NCBI RefSeq assembly: GCF_019059575.1
Contig: NW_024882929.1
Coordinates: 100,047 to 164,046 of the forward strand
Length of the DNA: 64,000 bases
Origin: Amphibalanus amphitrite
Taxonomy: Eukaryota; Arthropoda; Thecostraca; Balanomorpha; Balanidae
Direction of reading: 5' to 3'
Shown here piece after piece: positions 33,001 through 44,900 of this stretch. The first letter of the stretch is position 1. Every line of letters begins with the position of its first letter. A model generated the notes under the pieces. The model ran no database searches, was not told the DNA's origin, and was given only the letters and a program-made list of their open reading frames with translations. A program made the position numbers and the translations under genes.

Positions 33001-33450
33001 AGCGATAACTGATAACTAATAACTTACCATTCATTTTGAAATCACGGCGGTAGGTACACCAACACATGGCACTGAAAACAGCAAAAGACGGAATGGCGGA
33101 ATGTCGTATGGAGCCCTAAAACGCAGCTCGAATTGAGCCCGAAAAGGAAGACGAACTGATGCCACTTTCGGGGCTAATGTACTTTGAGCCCGAAAAGGGC
33201 GCCTAACTGATCCCGATTTTAAAATCATACAGATTTGAGCCCTGTTTTGGCACTCATATGAGCCCTTATTCAAAAATGTTCTCAAAGTGTTTTCTGAGTG
33301 TACAATGAAATCGTTCCAGTCTGAGGAACTCAATTTAGAGCATCAGAGTCGAAATCCTTATCGTTCGTAAGAACAAGGGCAACAATGATAGGAGAATTGA
33401 TGTACAAAACTAATCTTACCGCAAAAAAATAATTGTATGCAACAACTCAC

Positions 33451-33571
33451 GAACAGTCAATTCAGTTTCAGTTATGCGCAGCTTCAAGTCATTCAGAGTC
33501 CGTTGGGAAAGTCCGCACGAGAGGTAACCACCAAACTTATCCCCGCGTGAGTTAGGCTCATTTGCGGTGGC
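33451..33571 (-). CDS. Possible internal host exon
   Basis: On the minus strand a good splice acceptor (TCTTGTTTTCAG before GCC) is followed by a 121-base open frame and a good donor (GTTC then GTGAGT). The frame reads ATANEPNSRGDKFGGYLSCG, then a segment ending in LKLRITETELTV that could be helical. It does not resemble a known domain to me. It lies just outside the right end of the 5-kb candidate element. No partner exon is recognised, so it may be chance. Confidence 0.3.
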
Positions 33572-35958
33572 CTGAAAACAAGACTCGCAATGAGCTGAAC
33601 ATTTGAGACAAGTGCCGAGTAAAAACCGACTTTGGTGATGAATGTCCCGATTGTTAAGGGACATTAACGCGACTTTATGGTATGTCATTTGTCATGGTCC
33701 ATGCCAGGAAAATTACTAAGAGGAGGTTTCGCTTATTCTATACGATATAATCACCAGTTGCGAGATTTTCCATTTGCCCGCTTACTGGGAGTCTGTTGAG
33801 TCGATAAGATAGGAATTCACCGCTTGATATTCTCATAGCTGTACATGAATATGAATCAGTCTTCGTTGATACCATGTCAAAACGATGGTAGGCATTCCAC
33901 AAATAACGCCAAAAAGTTTATCATTCTAGCTCAGCGTTTGCACATTCTTACCCTGTTGTGGACCCAAACGGAGAAGGCTAATCTTGCCTTTCTGATCATA
34001 CATCTGCTGGAAACCTTCAGTGGGAAAAGTCAACGAAGTTCAACACTGCCAGAATGTTTTTTTTTCTGTTGAGAAACGGTAAAATCCGTGTAGCACATGC
34101 ATGCCACTCAGCCTCAGCAGATTTACAAACAACGCGAAAAAAAAAACAACCGAACAACTGAACAAGAATGTTTCTTGCACCTGCTACACGTTCGCAGTTC
34201 TTGACTCCATGTAAAACGCATTAGTGCACTGAAGAACACTTATGGTAGCCCGCAAACAGCGACCGATATCGCCCAAGAAACGGTTTGGCTTGTACCTGCA
34301 TGCGCTTACACACTACCGACATGCCGATTACGAAAGGAAGCCCTTGGTTGCAAATTGGATACACCTGTGATACAAGTCAATTGCGAAATTTCCAGACGAA
34401 GTGGGATACTCAGCGATACGGAAAAAAGTTTATGCATGTGTGCTTACTACTCTCCGGCAAGAAATCTCTAACATAGCCTGGAGCCCTACCAGCACTATCT
34501 TGTAGTGTATTTGAAGGTATTTGAAGTTCAAATCGCATGACTCCTTGGTTCTTAATGCCTACATTCCTATCGGTTGCATCCTGTCCCCACTATCCCCACA
34601 CCTCAAAGCCCACTGACAGTAGCTCACCAGGTGAACTCAGTCCCGTTTATCCCAATGCCCCGGCCAGTCGCTCAGCACGTGCCACTTTCTCTGTGGGACG
34701 TCCAGTGACGGATGTGACGGGCGGCGGTGACGGATGTGACTGATCTGACGGCTGTCGGCCGGCGCCGATGACCGATCGACGCCCCGCTGACCCGTCATGG
34801 GTACAGAAAGCGACCCGTCGCGGGGAGAGAGGAGAGGCGCCTACAAGAGGACGACCGGCACTATCAGGAGGGCCAGCAGGTTTGGTGCGATGTGGGGAAA
34901 AGCCAGCAGAATGTCTGACGTCATTGATGGATACATGACGCCATGTGGTAAATGTTGAGAGTTGCGAGACGAAAGAGTTTGGACGCTTTTTTGAAAATTG
35001 AATGCATTTCCACGAAAACATAAACACTGTATAGGTGTCAAAACACAATGCTGACAGCTGCATATAACTTTTAAGCATTAGTTTCTGTCCACTAATTAAC
35101 AGCGCTCTCCGCTGATCTCATTATCATTAGTTACCGACAACTTGCCAAATAAGTTACGATGAGTAAGTTATTAAATAACAGCACAAGAGCTAATCCAGGC
35201 ATTACCAGTTTCTTATCAATTTTCGGCACTGGCCATCATCTTCTATTAGTATTCCTGATGCCCACATGCCAACCACATTTATCACTATTGACTGGCGATG
35301 CCTACAAGCCATAAATTACAGACAATGGCCATCAATCATTGAACGGTGATTTTCTGCAGCTAGATGTTCCGATAATGTTCATTGCTGAGGCGAATCAGGG
35401 TTCCGACAACTGCGGGTCGCCCCTAACATTAGTCACTACTGGCCATTCTGCTGACATGATGCAAGAATAAATGGAATTGAATAAATTGAGAATTAAATTG
35501 ATTATTTTCAATTTGTAATTCACTTTCAAGTCATCTCGAGATGATCTCGTACTCCGAATGGTTGGACGTAAAAATATTATCTTCATAGCAAGAGTGCCCT
35601 CGCTTCCCCCACACTAGCAAGCAGCAAGGTCCATCCGGCCCCTCTTTCAGCCAGGCAGAGGCTGCGAAACATCCAGTGTAACCGGCATCAGCCCTGCCCT
35701 CCTCTCTCCCGTTCCCTGTCCCTCGTGCCGCCCCCACGCTGCCGCCACCGCAGCTGCATTGAAAGATGATAAATCACCTCCGACTATTAAATCGTGATTC
35801 ATATACCCCTTTGTCGGCGCCGCCAATCAGCCCTCATTCTTATCTTTGCCGACAAAATGATTGGCCAGCCAGAAAAGCGCCGTTATTTTTACCGCGCTGA
35901 TGGTTCCATCCCTCAGCTGCCTCGATGAACTGTGATAAATCACCCGACCAAAACGTGC
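33572..35958. other. Unassigned stretch with GATA-rich patch
   Basis: No gene is recognised. At 34695-34750 GACGGATGTGACGG phrases repeat. At 35740-35950 a CpG-rich patch carries TGATAAATCACC twice (near 35767 and 35933), CTTATCT, GATTGGCC and CCAATC, which could be a GATA/CCAAT-type regulatory element. Confidence 0.35.
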
Positions 35959-35959
35959 A

Positions 35960-38560
35960 CTCTCTGCCAGCGGTACCCCGCACAAGAAGAATCGATTGTC
36001 GATTGTCGGCGACATCAACATCAACACAAGAGACACCAACAGCACATCAGCTGCGAGACTCCGGGAGTTTTTCGCCGCCTACTCCATGGAGCAGCACGGC
36101 AGCGGACCGACATTCCGATCATCTGGTTCCGCGATCGATATTATCTGCACGAACCGGGGCGCGGAGCGAGTCGGCACGGTACACTGTCATTACAGCCCAC
36201 ATGACTGGTCCCGGGCCACGATCTCGCTGCCTGACCTGCAGCCGGCGCGGTGCGCGGTGACGGGCCGGTGCTGGCGGCAGATGGACGCGGCGGACGTCAA
36301 CAACCGGCTAATGAATGTGGACTGGAGCCCAATTTATGACAGTGCCGACCCTGCAGCACAGTGGGACTACTTCCTTTCAAAGACTATGCCTATTTTAGAC
36401 AGTGCAGTTCCCGTGAAGCGAGTTAAAATACGGAACCCTACGGCACCCCCCGTGACAGCCGCCACAAAAGAGTTGATGGCCCGTCGGCGGGCAGCGCTGC
36501 GTGTCTCGGACCGTGACAGTTACCGGGAGCTCAACCGTCAGGTCAGGTCAGCCGTCCGTCGCGACACACGGGAGGACATTGAGCGGCGGGTACGGGAGAA
36601 CGGACCGAGCTCGCTGTGGCGCAGTGTGCGGCCCGTCATATCTGGGAAACGGACCACCAGACAGCTGCCAGACACAGACGTGGACAGTGTGAACCAGTAC
36701 TTTGCGAGTATTGGTACCGCCACTGCCCGGCAGGTGGACACGGCGGGCCCGGCGCTGCCCGTGCGACTGCCGCGAGTGTCCACTGGCCGGTTTCAGCTGT
36801 CACCTGTTACGCCGGGGGAACTGCGGCGTGTGATAGGCCGTATGCGGAGCAGTGCGTCGTGTGGAGCAGACGGACTGTGCGTACGCTTTGTGAAACAGTG
36901 CATTGACTCATTGTGTCCTGTCATTACTCATATTGTCAACTCGAGCCTCATCAATCATACTGTCCCCAGCTCTTGGAAACTCGCTCTGGTGCACCCTGTA
37001 CAGAAGACGGATAAATCCACCGATGTGTCTAACTTCCGGCCCATTTCTATTCTTCCGACAATCGCGAAAATTACAGAACGCGTAGTTTATGAACAGTTGT
37101 ACTCCTACTTTACTAGTCACTGCCTATTCACATCTAGTCAACACGGTTTTAGATCGAACCACTCTACTGACACGGCGCTTTTAACTGTAACTGACAGAGT
37201 GTTCGAGGCCATGGATTCCCGTGAGGTAGCCCTTCTATGCATGCTAGACCTGTCAAAATGTTTTGATGTCGTGCCACATGAGAGACTCTTGGATAAGATG
37301 CGCCTGTACAATGTTGACACTCGGTGGTTTCAGAGTTACCTGACCGGACATTATCAGAGAGTTGTCGCCCAAGATCAGCGTGGCTACCGCACCATGTCAG
37401 CGTCACTGCCCAACCCTATAGGCACCTATCAGGGAACTGCCCTCGGGCCATTACTGTACAGTGTGTACGCGAATGATATGGCCCTGTACGCTGACGGTGC
37501 GACCATAGTGCAGTATGCGGACGACACCCAGGTTATCGTGAGTGGGAGACCCGGAGAAATTGGCACTCTTACTGCATCCATGGAACTCAATCTGTCACTT
37601 CTGTCGGCATGGTTTGGCAAAAACGGTATGAAAATTAACGCTCAGAAAACACAACTCATGGTCCTCGGGACTCGTCAAAATCTCAAGCAGCTCCCCACGG
37701 ATGGAATCAAATTTATGGGTGCCACTGTCTCCGGCTCTCCCACGGTGCGGAATCTGGGTGTTGTGTTCGACCAGACGCTGTCTTTTACCGCCCATGTTGA
37801 CGACGTCGTACGCCGCTGCACAGGCCTGCTGATTGGTCTTACGCACAGCAGACACCATTTACCTCGAACGACGCTCAGCACACTAGTCAATGGTCTAGTC
37901 ATCTCTCTCGTTCGGTACTGCATAAGTGTTTATGGATCGTGCAATGCTACTCAGATAGGGCGTCTACAGAAAGTGCTTAACTTCGCGGCGCGAGTGATAT
38001 CAGGGCGACGTAAATTCGACCATGTTAGCGACGTGCTGCGCGATCTGGAGTGGCTCTCTGCCCGTAATTTGTACCGCTACCATTCACTGACGCTTCTAAA
38101 GCGGACCCTGGTCACTGACCAGCCCGAGTCACTCGCCACTCACCTCATGTACAGACGTGATGTGCATCAGCGCAGTACGCGACAGGATGGCATGCTTCAC
38201 CTGACAAGTATTCGATCAGAAGCAGGAAGGAGGCGTTTTACCTACGCGACTGTGACTGATTTTAACACCATACCAGCGGATATTCGAGCCATGAACCTGA
38301 GCCGATTCAAAAAGGAGCTGCACAAGTACCTGCTGCTGCAGCAGATGCAGCAGCAGTAGAGACGCCTTGGACGACACTGATGTGATAGAACTGTATGTAT
38401 TGAGTATGATGTGCAATGAGTGTTGTGATGTTTGTATGCATGTGATCCGCTCACCTCATTCACGTCTAGTCTTTATATGTACTTGACACGGGCTCTGGAA
38501 TAGCCACACATGTGTGGAATGAACCTAAGAAGTGCAATAAATAAATAAATAAATAAATCG
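35960..38560 (+). mobile_element. 5'-truncated LINE (Jockey/CR1 group), copy 2
   Basis: A non-LTR retrotransposon on the plus strand retains the tail of the endonuclease, the whole reverse transcriptase and a 3' untranslated region that ends in an (AATA)n tail (about 38534-38560). Its 5' border is not sharp; coding similarity begins near 35975. No clear target duplication was found. It is related to the copy at 19085-21035, at roughly two-thirds protein identity by eye, so they are sister families rather than copies of one source. Confidence 0.87.
35975..38359 (+). CDS. LINE ORF2: endonuclease tail and reverse transcriptase, open
   Basis: About 790 codons run without a stop to TAG at 38357-38359. 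The first part is the C-terminal end of an APE-type endonuclease (LSIVGDININTRD, then SGSAIDIICTN), which in whole elements nicks the target. RT blocks follow: NFRPISILPTIAKITERVVY; QHGFRSNHSTDTALL; DLSKCFDVVPHERLL; TYQGTALGPLLYSVYAND; and the catalytic YADDTQ near residue 507. Then comes AWFGKNGMKINAQKTQ and a C-terminal region with QKVLNFAARVISGRRKFDH. It ends in a glutamine run, LLLQQMQQQ. The usual endonuclease start is missing through 5' truncation, so the frame has no genuine start codon. No RNase H follows. Its openness argues for a recent insertion. Confidence 0.92.
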   Translation, partial: TPHKKNRLSIVGDININTRDTNSTSAARLREFFAAYSMEQHGSGPTFRSSGSAIDIICTNRGAERVGTVHCHYSPHDWSRATISLPDLQPARCAVTGRCWRQMDAADVNNRLMNVDWSPIYDSADPAAQWDYFLSKTMPILDSAVPVKRVKIRNPTAPPVTAATKELMARRRAALRVSDRDSYRELNRQVRSAVRRDTREDIERRVRENGPSSLWRSVRPVISGKRTTRQLPDTDVDSVNQYFASIGTATARQVDTAGPALPVRLPRVSTGRFQLSPVTPGELRRVIGRMRSSASCGADGLCVRFVKQCIDSLCPVITHIVNSSLINHTVPSSWKLALVHPVQKTDKSTDVSNFRPISILPTIAKITERVVYEQLYSYFTSHCLFTSSQHGFRSNHSTDTALLTVTDRVFEAMDSREVALLCMLDLSKCFDVVPHERLLDKMRLYNVDTRWFQSYLTGHYQRVVAQDQRGYRTMSASLPNPIGTYQGTALGPLLYSVYANDMALYADGATIVQYADDTQVIVSGRPGEIGTLTASMELNLSLLSAWFGKNGMKINAQKTQLMVLGTRQNLKQLPTDGIKFMGATVSGSPTVRNLGVVFDQTLSFTAHVDDVVRRCTGLLIGLTHSRHHLPRTTLSTLVNGLVISLVRYCISVYGSCNATQIGRLQKVLNFAARVISGRRKFDHVSDVLRDLEWLSARNLYRYHSLTLLKRTLVTDQPESLATHLMYRRDVHQRSTRQDGMLHLTSIRSEAGRRRFTYATVTDFNTIPADIRAMNLSRFKKELHKYLLLQQMQQQ

Positions 38561-38681
38561 CAGCGGCGTTCAGAGGTGGGTGGTCGCCCTCGGAAACGAT
38601 GCAGGAGAGCGTATCCAAGATCTCGGCGTTGCCCGGGAGCTGTTCATTGTCAAGAGACAGGCAAAAATGTGAGACAACGAG
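38561..38681 (-). CDS. Exon-like stretch abutting the LINE tail
   Basis: The minus strand shows an acceptor-like ACTATCTTGCAG before CTC, then an open frame LVVSHFCLSLDNEQLPGNAE continuing ILDTLSCIVSEGDHPPLNAA up to the LINE's AATA tail. It could be a host exon hit by the LINE, but the plus strand is also open here and no continuation is found left of the LINE. No family is recognised. Confidence 0.2.
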
Positions 38682-40928
38682 CTGCAAGATAGTGCTGTTT
38701 CTCAACTGGCTCCTCCGCAAGACGGACACTAATCCGCGCTGGACAGAGGCACAACACGCCGATCAGAAACGCTGCCTCAGACGGTGGGGTATGTCCATGG
38801 TGATTTTTCTCAGTCGTATCGTGTAAACCATCGGGCTTTGAGAAGTTTTGTCGATGTTCTAGTGACGGGTGAAGGTTGCGTTGCAGAGTCGGGTCTGAGG
38901 CTCGACACTGGTGCTAATAGCTTGGCAAATCGCAACTGCACTATGGGGGAATGCCTGATTGCATATGGGAGTGCGGGCATACGTTTTGTTAATGACATCA
39001 AGCGCGCTACAGGTAACAGGAAACTTTTTGGCTGGATTGGAACTGTTTGCCATTCTATAGTTTTTGGCAATCAGCATAGAAAAAATAACTTCCCTATGCA
39101 ATACGGTAAGGTAAATGCCGATATAGTACGGAATGCTAAAATTGTTGGCAATTTGTCGGTGTTCATTCAAAAATGTATATTTCCTCTTCAGATAACAGTC
39201 CCATAAATTATCAAGTGCAGCATCAATGAGGAGAATCGCTATTAATAGTTCATTTTACCTGTACTTTAAAGGTTATCAGCATTGTCTTCCGCTAATTTCT
39301 AAGAATATAGCGCCAAAAAAAAAAAAACATTGGGGTACTTGAAAGTCAGCAGAGCGCATGCTTCCGCAATATAAATCACAGTGGACGGCGAAATATAGAG
39401 GTTTATCCATGGCATGACGTGCTTATGGCCATGCTGACTACGATAACCAGACTCATAATAGGCAAAGGAACCGGAAGCAATATTCAACTATGTATGATGA
39501 ACGCTATATGTATACTATGTATGAATAGGAACCTGAAACCAATCATAGTTTATATAAAAAAAAATGTTTCGCACTTACATAAAAATGGTTCCTTTATTCG
39601 GTGGGACGGCAAGACATCTGAAGATTTCGACTTCTATACCTACTCATCCACAAAGACCTCGGCACTAGTCAGTGTAGGAAACGGATACCTATTTATATGA
39701 CAAACCAAGCGTTATTCCTTGGTTTCATCGGCCTGTGTCGACTCCTCCAAATCCCATGCGCCCATTTGACATTGCCCGAGCCTCAGCTCCCGCCCGTTCC
39801 CCCTCACAGTAGGAGGGGCGGAACGATGGCAAACAGGCGGACGCATTTTTCATCCCCGCGCGCGCCGAGTCATCGCTCTTCGCGCCACTCCATCAGCGCG
39901 CCGTTTCTGCCGCGACAACCCTTCCCTGTCAGTAGGGGTGATGCGCTGTACAGACAGCCCATAAAATGAACCTAAGTGCATCATCCATAATTTGCGCGCG
40001 GCGGGGACGCGCGTTTTTGGCGTTTGGACAAAGGCACCGCGTGATGGATGGCAGCCCATGTATCATTGCTGCCATATCTGTGACGTCAGGGCTGGTTACG
40101 CACCGCTCATAAACATGGTGTAGATGATAGGGCCAGTGGAGGGACGGGTGGAACGAATACCAACGCTAAATAAAAGACGGGGAAGAGAAGGAGACTCATT
40201 TTTGACCGATTGAGCGGTTAGCGTTTAATCCCCCTTTCGGTGTGACATGGATTTTAAAAGCAAATCAGAGGACGAAATGTTCGTTGGCTTGATAATCCGT
40301 TAAATGCGTCCCAAATCTTTTCAAATGTTGAATGTACGACTGCATGAAAAGCAGGAGCCTGCAAAACTTGGAATTCACTATTCCCACATGACCAGCATGT
40401 GGTATAAATGGCCTCTGAAATAAAGTTGTATGACTTAACTAACTTTTGTTAACATTTCAGAAAATCCTCGTCCCATTGACGTCATGGCACGGCACGTTCC
40501 ACCAGTGACGTCACCAGACAGACTTGATTCACTGATGAAGAGGCCGGTCCGTCTAGGAGGATGTTATCTGGATGTACACGGTCATTAGTTACCAGAGGCG
40601 ACAGCGGTGACAGGCCGAGCACGGTAATTTGTGCCAGTGACGTTACATTAATCTGTGAGCCTGTGACGTCATTTAAGATCAGGTGACAGCGCAGAGCGGT
40701 GCCGCCGTCAGCAGAGGTGAAAAGTGGGACGGGCTGTCGCCACATGGGGTCGAGGGTGAATGAAATGTGGCCGGTATCTCAGCCAAAAGAACGCGCTTTA
40801 GGTGGCATTTCGATGCCACTGAGAGGCATTTTCTCTTCAGCCTGCCGTTTCATGTGAAAATAAACATTTCAGTCACCTTGAAATACACAAACTTGCTTTA
40901 TGAAATAGTTATGCGTCTAACCTGAATG
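38682..40928. other. Unassigned intergenic stretch
   Basis: No gene is recognised. TGACGTCA-type sites cluster at 40475-40680 (four within about 200 bases). A GC-rich patch lies at 39780-40020. Confidence 0.4.
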
Positions 40929-40933
40929 TGAGC

Positions 40934-41345
40934 TGTTCGTGTGAATCGTGGTCGTTCACTCTGATCCGGCACGGCAGACCAAAGTGTTCGTGCAATCATC
41001 CAGTTCACTAATAATTGCGTGTCTGATCGAATCGTTTCATTAACCGGAGGACCAAAAGAGTTCTTAGATGAATGTCTATTTCTGGATTACTCGTCACACA
41101 CTGCACCTCAATCGAATCGTACGACGCCGGCGCCGTTGCGCCGGCGGAGCCGCGCCGTCGTCGTCGTATCGCCGCGAACTGCCGAGCCGGCCGGCGGCGG
41201 CCGGCCCGGCGCGTTGGGGCCGGTCAGCACACATGTGCTCCAGATGACCCCCCAGGCCCTGCAGAGGACCACGTGGACGGCGGGCTCGGCCGTGCCCGCC
41301 GCGCGCTGCCGTCGCTGTGCGGCACTGTACGTTTTCTCTCGAACA
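40934..41345 (-). repeat. 3' LTR of the BEL/Pao element
   Basis: This 412-bp block begins TGTTCG and ends CGAACA on either strand and repeats exactly, by my reading, at 45216-45627. The frame at 41019-41474 is part of the LTR, not a gene. Confidence 0.95.
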
Positions 41346-41926
41346 TGGCCGGCCCGAATTTTCGCGTCGCTCGCGGAAATTCTAAACGTAAGAGAGAAAA
41401 CATTAACGAAACAACAAACAGCTGCTCGCAGGCAGCGTCTCCGTCCGTATCGTACAGCGATAAACGAACGCTAAAGCTAAGGCTGTAAAGTGTAAACTAC
41501 ATTGGTTGCGCCGCGCGTCGGTCCCAATCTAAGGCTGCTACACTCTAAGGTCGTAAACTACTAGCTCGTACAGGGCCGACCGGCTAAATGAGCCAGGAGC
41601 GACACTGCGGCAGTGTGAACGCTTAGGGCTGTCGGACGGCTCACAGCTGTTGGCTAATGGCTAAACACCAAACACAAATGACAATTGACCAGTGACAGAA
41701 AACAGAATGAGCGGCTCATTCTCACACACGCACACGTCGACCTAACACGAATGACGGACGCAGTTAACACTCACAAATGTCCAGACTCCGACGCTGCTCG
41801 GCAGCGGCTCACAGTGGTCGTAAAAGACTCACTAGTCGCCCCCACTCGCGCACACATCATCCGTCTGAGTCCATTTACTGCCCGTCACCATCGCACTCCA
41901 GACAACAGAGACGAGAGATCGGCCGC

Positions 41927-44900
41927 CTATAGCGACCAATGGCGGTGGCCATTTCGACCACCCGCACTCGGCCGACGGCGCCAGGGAACACGTTCACTGC
42001 TCGCCCCACAGGCCAGTGCCCGCGAGGCAGATCGTCCTTTGTCACCGGTACTAATTCGTCGAGCTGCACGTCTGCCGGGTCTGCGCGTCACTTCATCCGT
42101 GTGATGAGCGTCCGGAGGTGCGGCTCGGGGCCGGCTCGCCCACTTGGAAGGCTGTAGGTCACCCGTTAGCGGCGGCGCTGGCTGGGCTGACCGTTTCCGG
42201 CACGGCATGCAGGCAGGCGTGTACCGCTTCACAGCGGCCCTGTCACTGATGACCCAGAAGTGGTGCCGCAGGTGAGCCAGAACGTGCTCTGCGCCAGAAT
42301 GGGCGAGCTTCTTGTGTCGGTCGGTGATGATCAGCCGAGTGATGTCTCCGCGTGCAGGTAGAATCACCCGGCGCTTGACCTTGAAGTCGAGCTGGGCGTG
42401 GCGCAGCTGGCCCCCGACTCTTAGAAGGCCGTTCGGGTCCAGGAAGGGGTTAAGTCGGTGCAGCTGGCTGTTCGAGGGAAGCCGCCTTCCGTGCTGGAGA
42501 GCTTCGATTTCATCGCCGAACTGCTCGGCCTGTGTGCTGAGCAGCCAGACACGCTCAGCTTCTCTCAGCTCTTCAGCAGTCAGCGGTCCCGTCCGCCGAT
42601 CAGCTGCTGCTCGGCTGCGGCTGTTGTGAGCGAATCGGCGCGCCCACGCTGTCACACGCAGCAGCCTGAGCCATGATGAGAACCGGCTGGGGTTTATGGC
42701 CGGCTCCGCTCCCCTGGTGACGCAGGCTGGTGCTCTCATTTCGGCTGTTTCCTCGTCTCTCGGGCGCTCTGTCGGGCGGGGCGGCGCGGCGGGCCGGTCC
42801 TGGGGACGGCGCGACAGGACGGCGCGACCTTGGCCCCACTCTCCGCTCGGTGCCATCTCAGTCACCGAGCAGCCTCGGCTTCCTATGTTCGATGAGTTCA
42901 GTGATCCTGGCACGTGTTGCCATCGAGTCACTTCCGAAGCGTCCTGGGTTTCCTCGCTGACACGGATATGATGCACGTCCTTGTTGACTGGCAGGTTTCG
43001 ATCCGGCGCGCGGCCGGTGACCGTCCAGCCGAGCAGTGTTCTCACGGCGCACGGCGCACCCGGTGGTCCGTCGATCACCTCACGTGCCACGATCAGTTCT
43101 ATGACGTCAGCGCCCAGAAGTACTTCTACTGGACCTCGAGTCGCACTCGGCAGATCCAGGTCAGCGAGATGAGGCCACTTGCCCTTCTCCCGTGACCAGT
43201 CCATTGCGTGATTTGTCACACTCAGCGTCGGCGTCGTTTGGGCGTTCCGTATTTCGTGACGTGTGCCACCGCTGCTGACAGGCTCGATCACGAAGGACAC
43301 ACGGCGTGATCTGAGTCGTTCACTTCCGTTTATGGTACTCAGGACCAAACTGTCAATGGGTCCAGAGATGCCGAGACGGTCGCTCAGGCCTTCGGTCACC
43401 AGCGTTACCTGGCTCCCGAGGTCGAGAAGCGCTTGGGTCGTGCAGCGCCCAGCAGGACCATGCACCGTTATCGGCAGTGTCTGCAGCAGCACCTTACAGG
43501 GCGGCTCGACCACCGCAGTGCCGACATGTTTCACTGGCGACGGCGCGCTGCCGGCAGCACTGCGCCGTGGAAACACACGGCCTCCGTTGTGCAGAAGCGT
43601 GTGATGACGTTTCCCACAGTTCTCGTGTCCACAATTTGTACCGGACGGGCACGCGGCGCTGATGTGGTCTCGCACGAGACAATTGAAGCAGAGCCCATTG
43701 CGACCGGCGACCTCCGCCCTCTCGCTCGCTGTCAACTCCAGAAACCTGTCACAGCGCTCTAAGTCATGTGCCCCCTGACAGACTACACATGCCTCCTCAC
43801 TCGCGACCGGCGCTGCCTTTATTGCACTAATTTTCGGTTTTACGACCTCTCGGGGCGCGGCCGGCGCTAGCGCAGTTGCGTAAACACGCCGCTGCCGGCT
43901 CTCCCCACTGTTGACCTCGGCCTTGGATTGCTGGTGGCCCGTCAGGGTCAGGGACACGCGCCCAGCGGCCACGTAGCGGCGCAGCCAGCTGTCCAGGTCG
44001 GCCAGAGTGGGGCGAACGAGACCGCTGTGTACAGCGTGCTCGCCCCACTTCATCGCCAGCGCAGCGGGAAGCTTCGAGATCACGGCTGTTACATTGGTGG
44101 CAGCCGAGATGTCCGCGTCGTAGTGAAGGCACTGTAGCACACGGACCGCGGTGCGAAGGTCACGTGACAGCTCTGTCACAGCCGACATATCACCATCTTT
44201 CACCGGCCGCGAATCGAGCAGTTTTTTCATCGTCGCGTGAATGACCCGTGCAGGGTCACCGAACTCCTCCTCTAGCTCACGCAGAGCCTCACCGTACAGA
44301 GAGGAGTCGCACAACATACCGCGCACTGATTCCTTGGCCGGCCCGGTGAGATGAGCCTGGAGATAGGTCAGGCGCTCGACGTCAGTCAGGTCGTCTCGAT
44401 CGTGCACTAGAGCCCTGAACAGCGCGATCCATCTCGGCCATTCCAGAGCAGAGCCGCTGAACTTATCCAGGGTCACTCGAGGCAGCTGTGGAGTCGTTTG
44501 CTGTCTCACGGGCTGTAGCGGGCGTCGTGCTTCCTGCTGGTGACGGTCGTCGTATGGCCGCGCGCTCACCAGTTGTCCGTACTGGGAGGACTGCTCCGCC
44601 CAGTCCCGGGTGCGTGAGGACCTGTCACCCGGCAGCAGCGGCTCACGCAGCTGGGCGGCTGGCTCACTTGGAGCTGCGGCAGCAGGCCGAGATAGAGCCT
44701 GACGGTCGACGGCAGATGACTGGTGGTCATACTCCTCCTCCTCGAGCAGCTCCAGCTCCAGCTGACGGCGTTCAGCTTCGTCGGCGAGCTGTTGAGCTTC
44801 GAGAGCTGCCCGCTGTCGCGCCAGTTCTGCCTCCTGCCGCGCCCGCTCCGCCTGCGTCTCCGCCTCCTGCCGCGCCCGCTCCACCTCCTGCCGTGTCAGC

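Larger units (their letters stand above)
28280..33300. mobile_element. Candidate 5-kb TIR element
   Basis: The ends are inverted, CACTAAGAAAACA at the left and TGTTTTCTGAGTG at the right (one mismatch in 13), and each is flanked by TA (28278-28279, 33301-33302). Behind each end lies a zone of a few hundred bases rich in TTTTCGGGCTAATG- and TTTTCGGGCTCA-type phrases, in opposite orientations at the two ends, as in subterminal inverted repeats. Between them are a small MITE, a decayed LINE, a GC-rich pseudogene-like block and a pentamer array. No transposase is recognised. Two separate, related MITEs are the main alternative. Confidence 0.45.

Noticed and set aside
28280-33300. Polinton-like element
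   Set aside because: The ends are short and TA-flanked, and no Polinton gene is visible.
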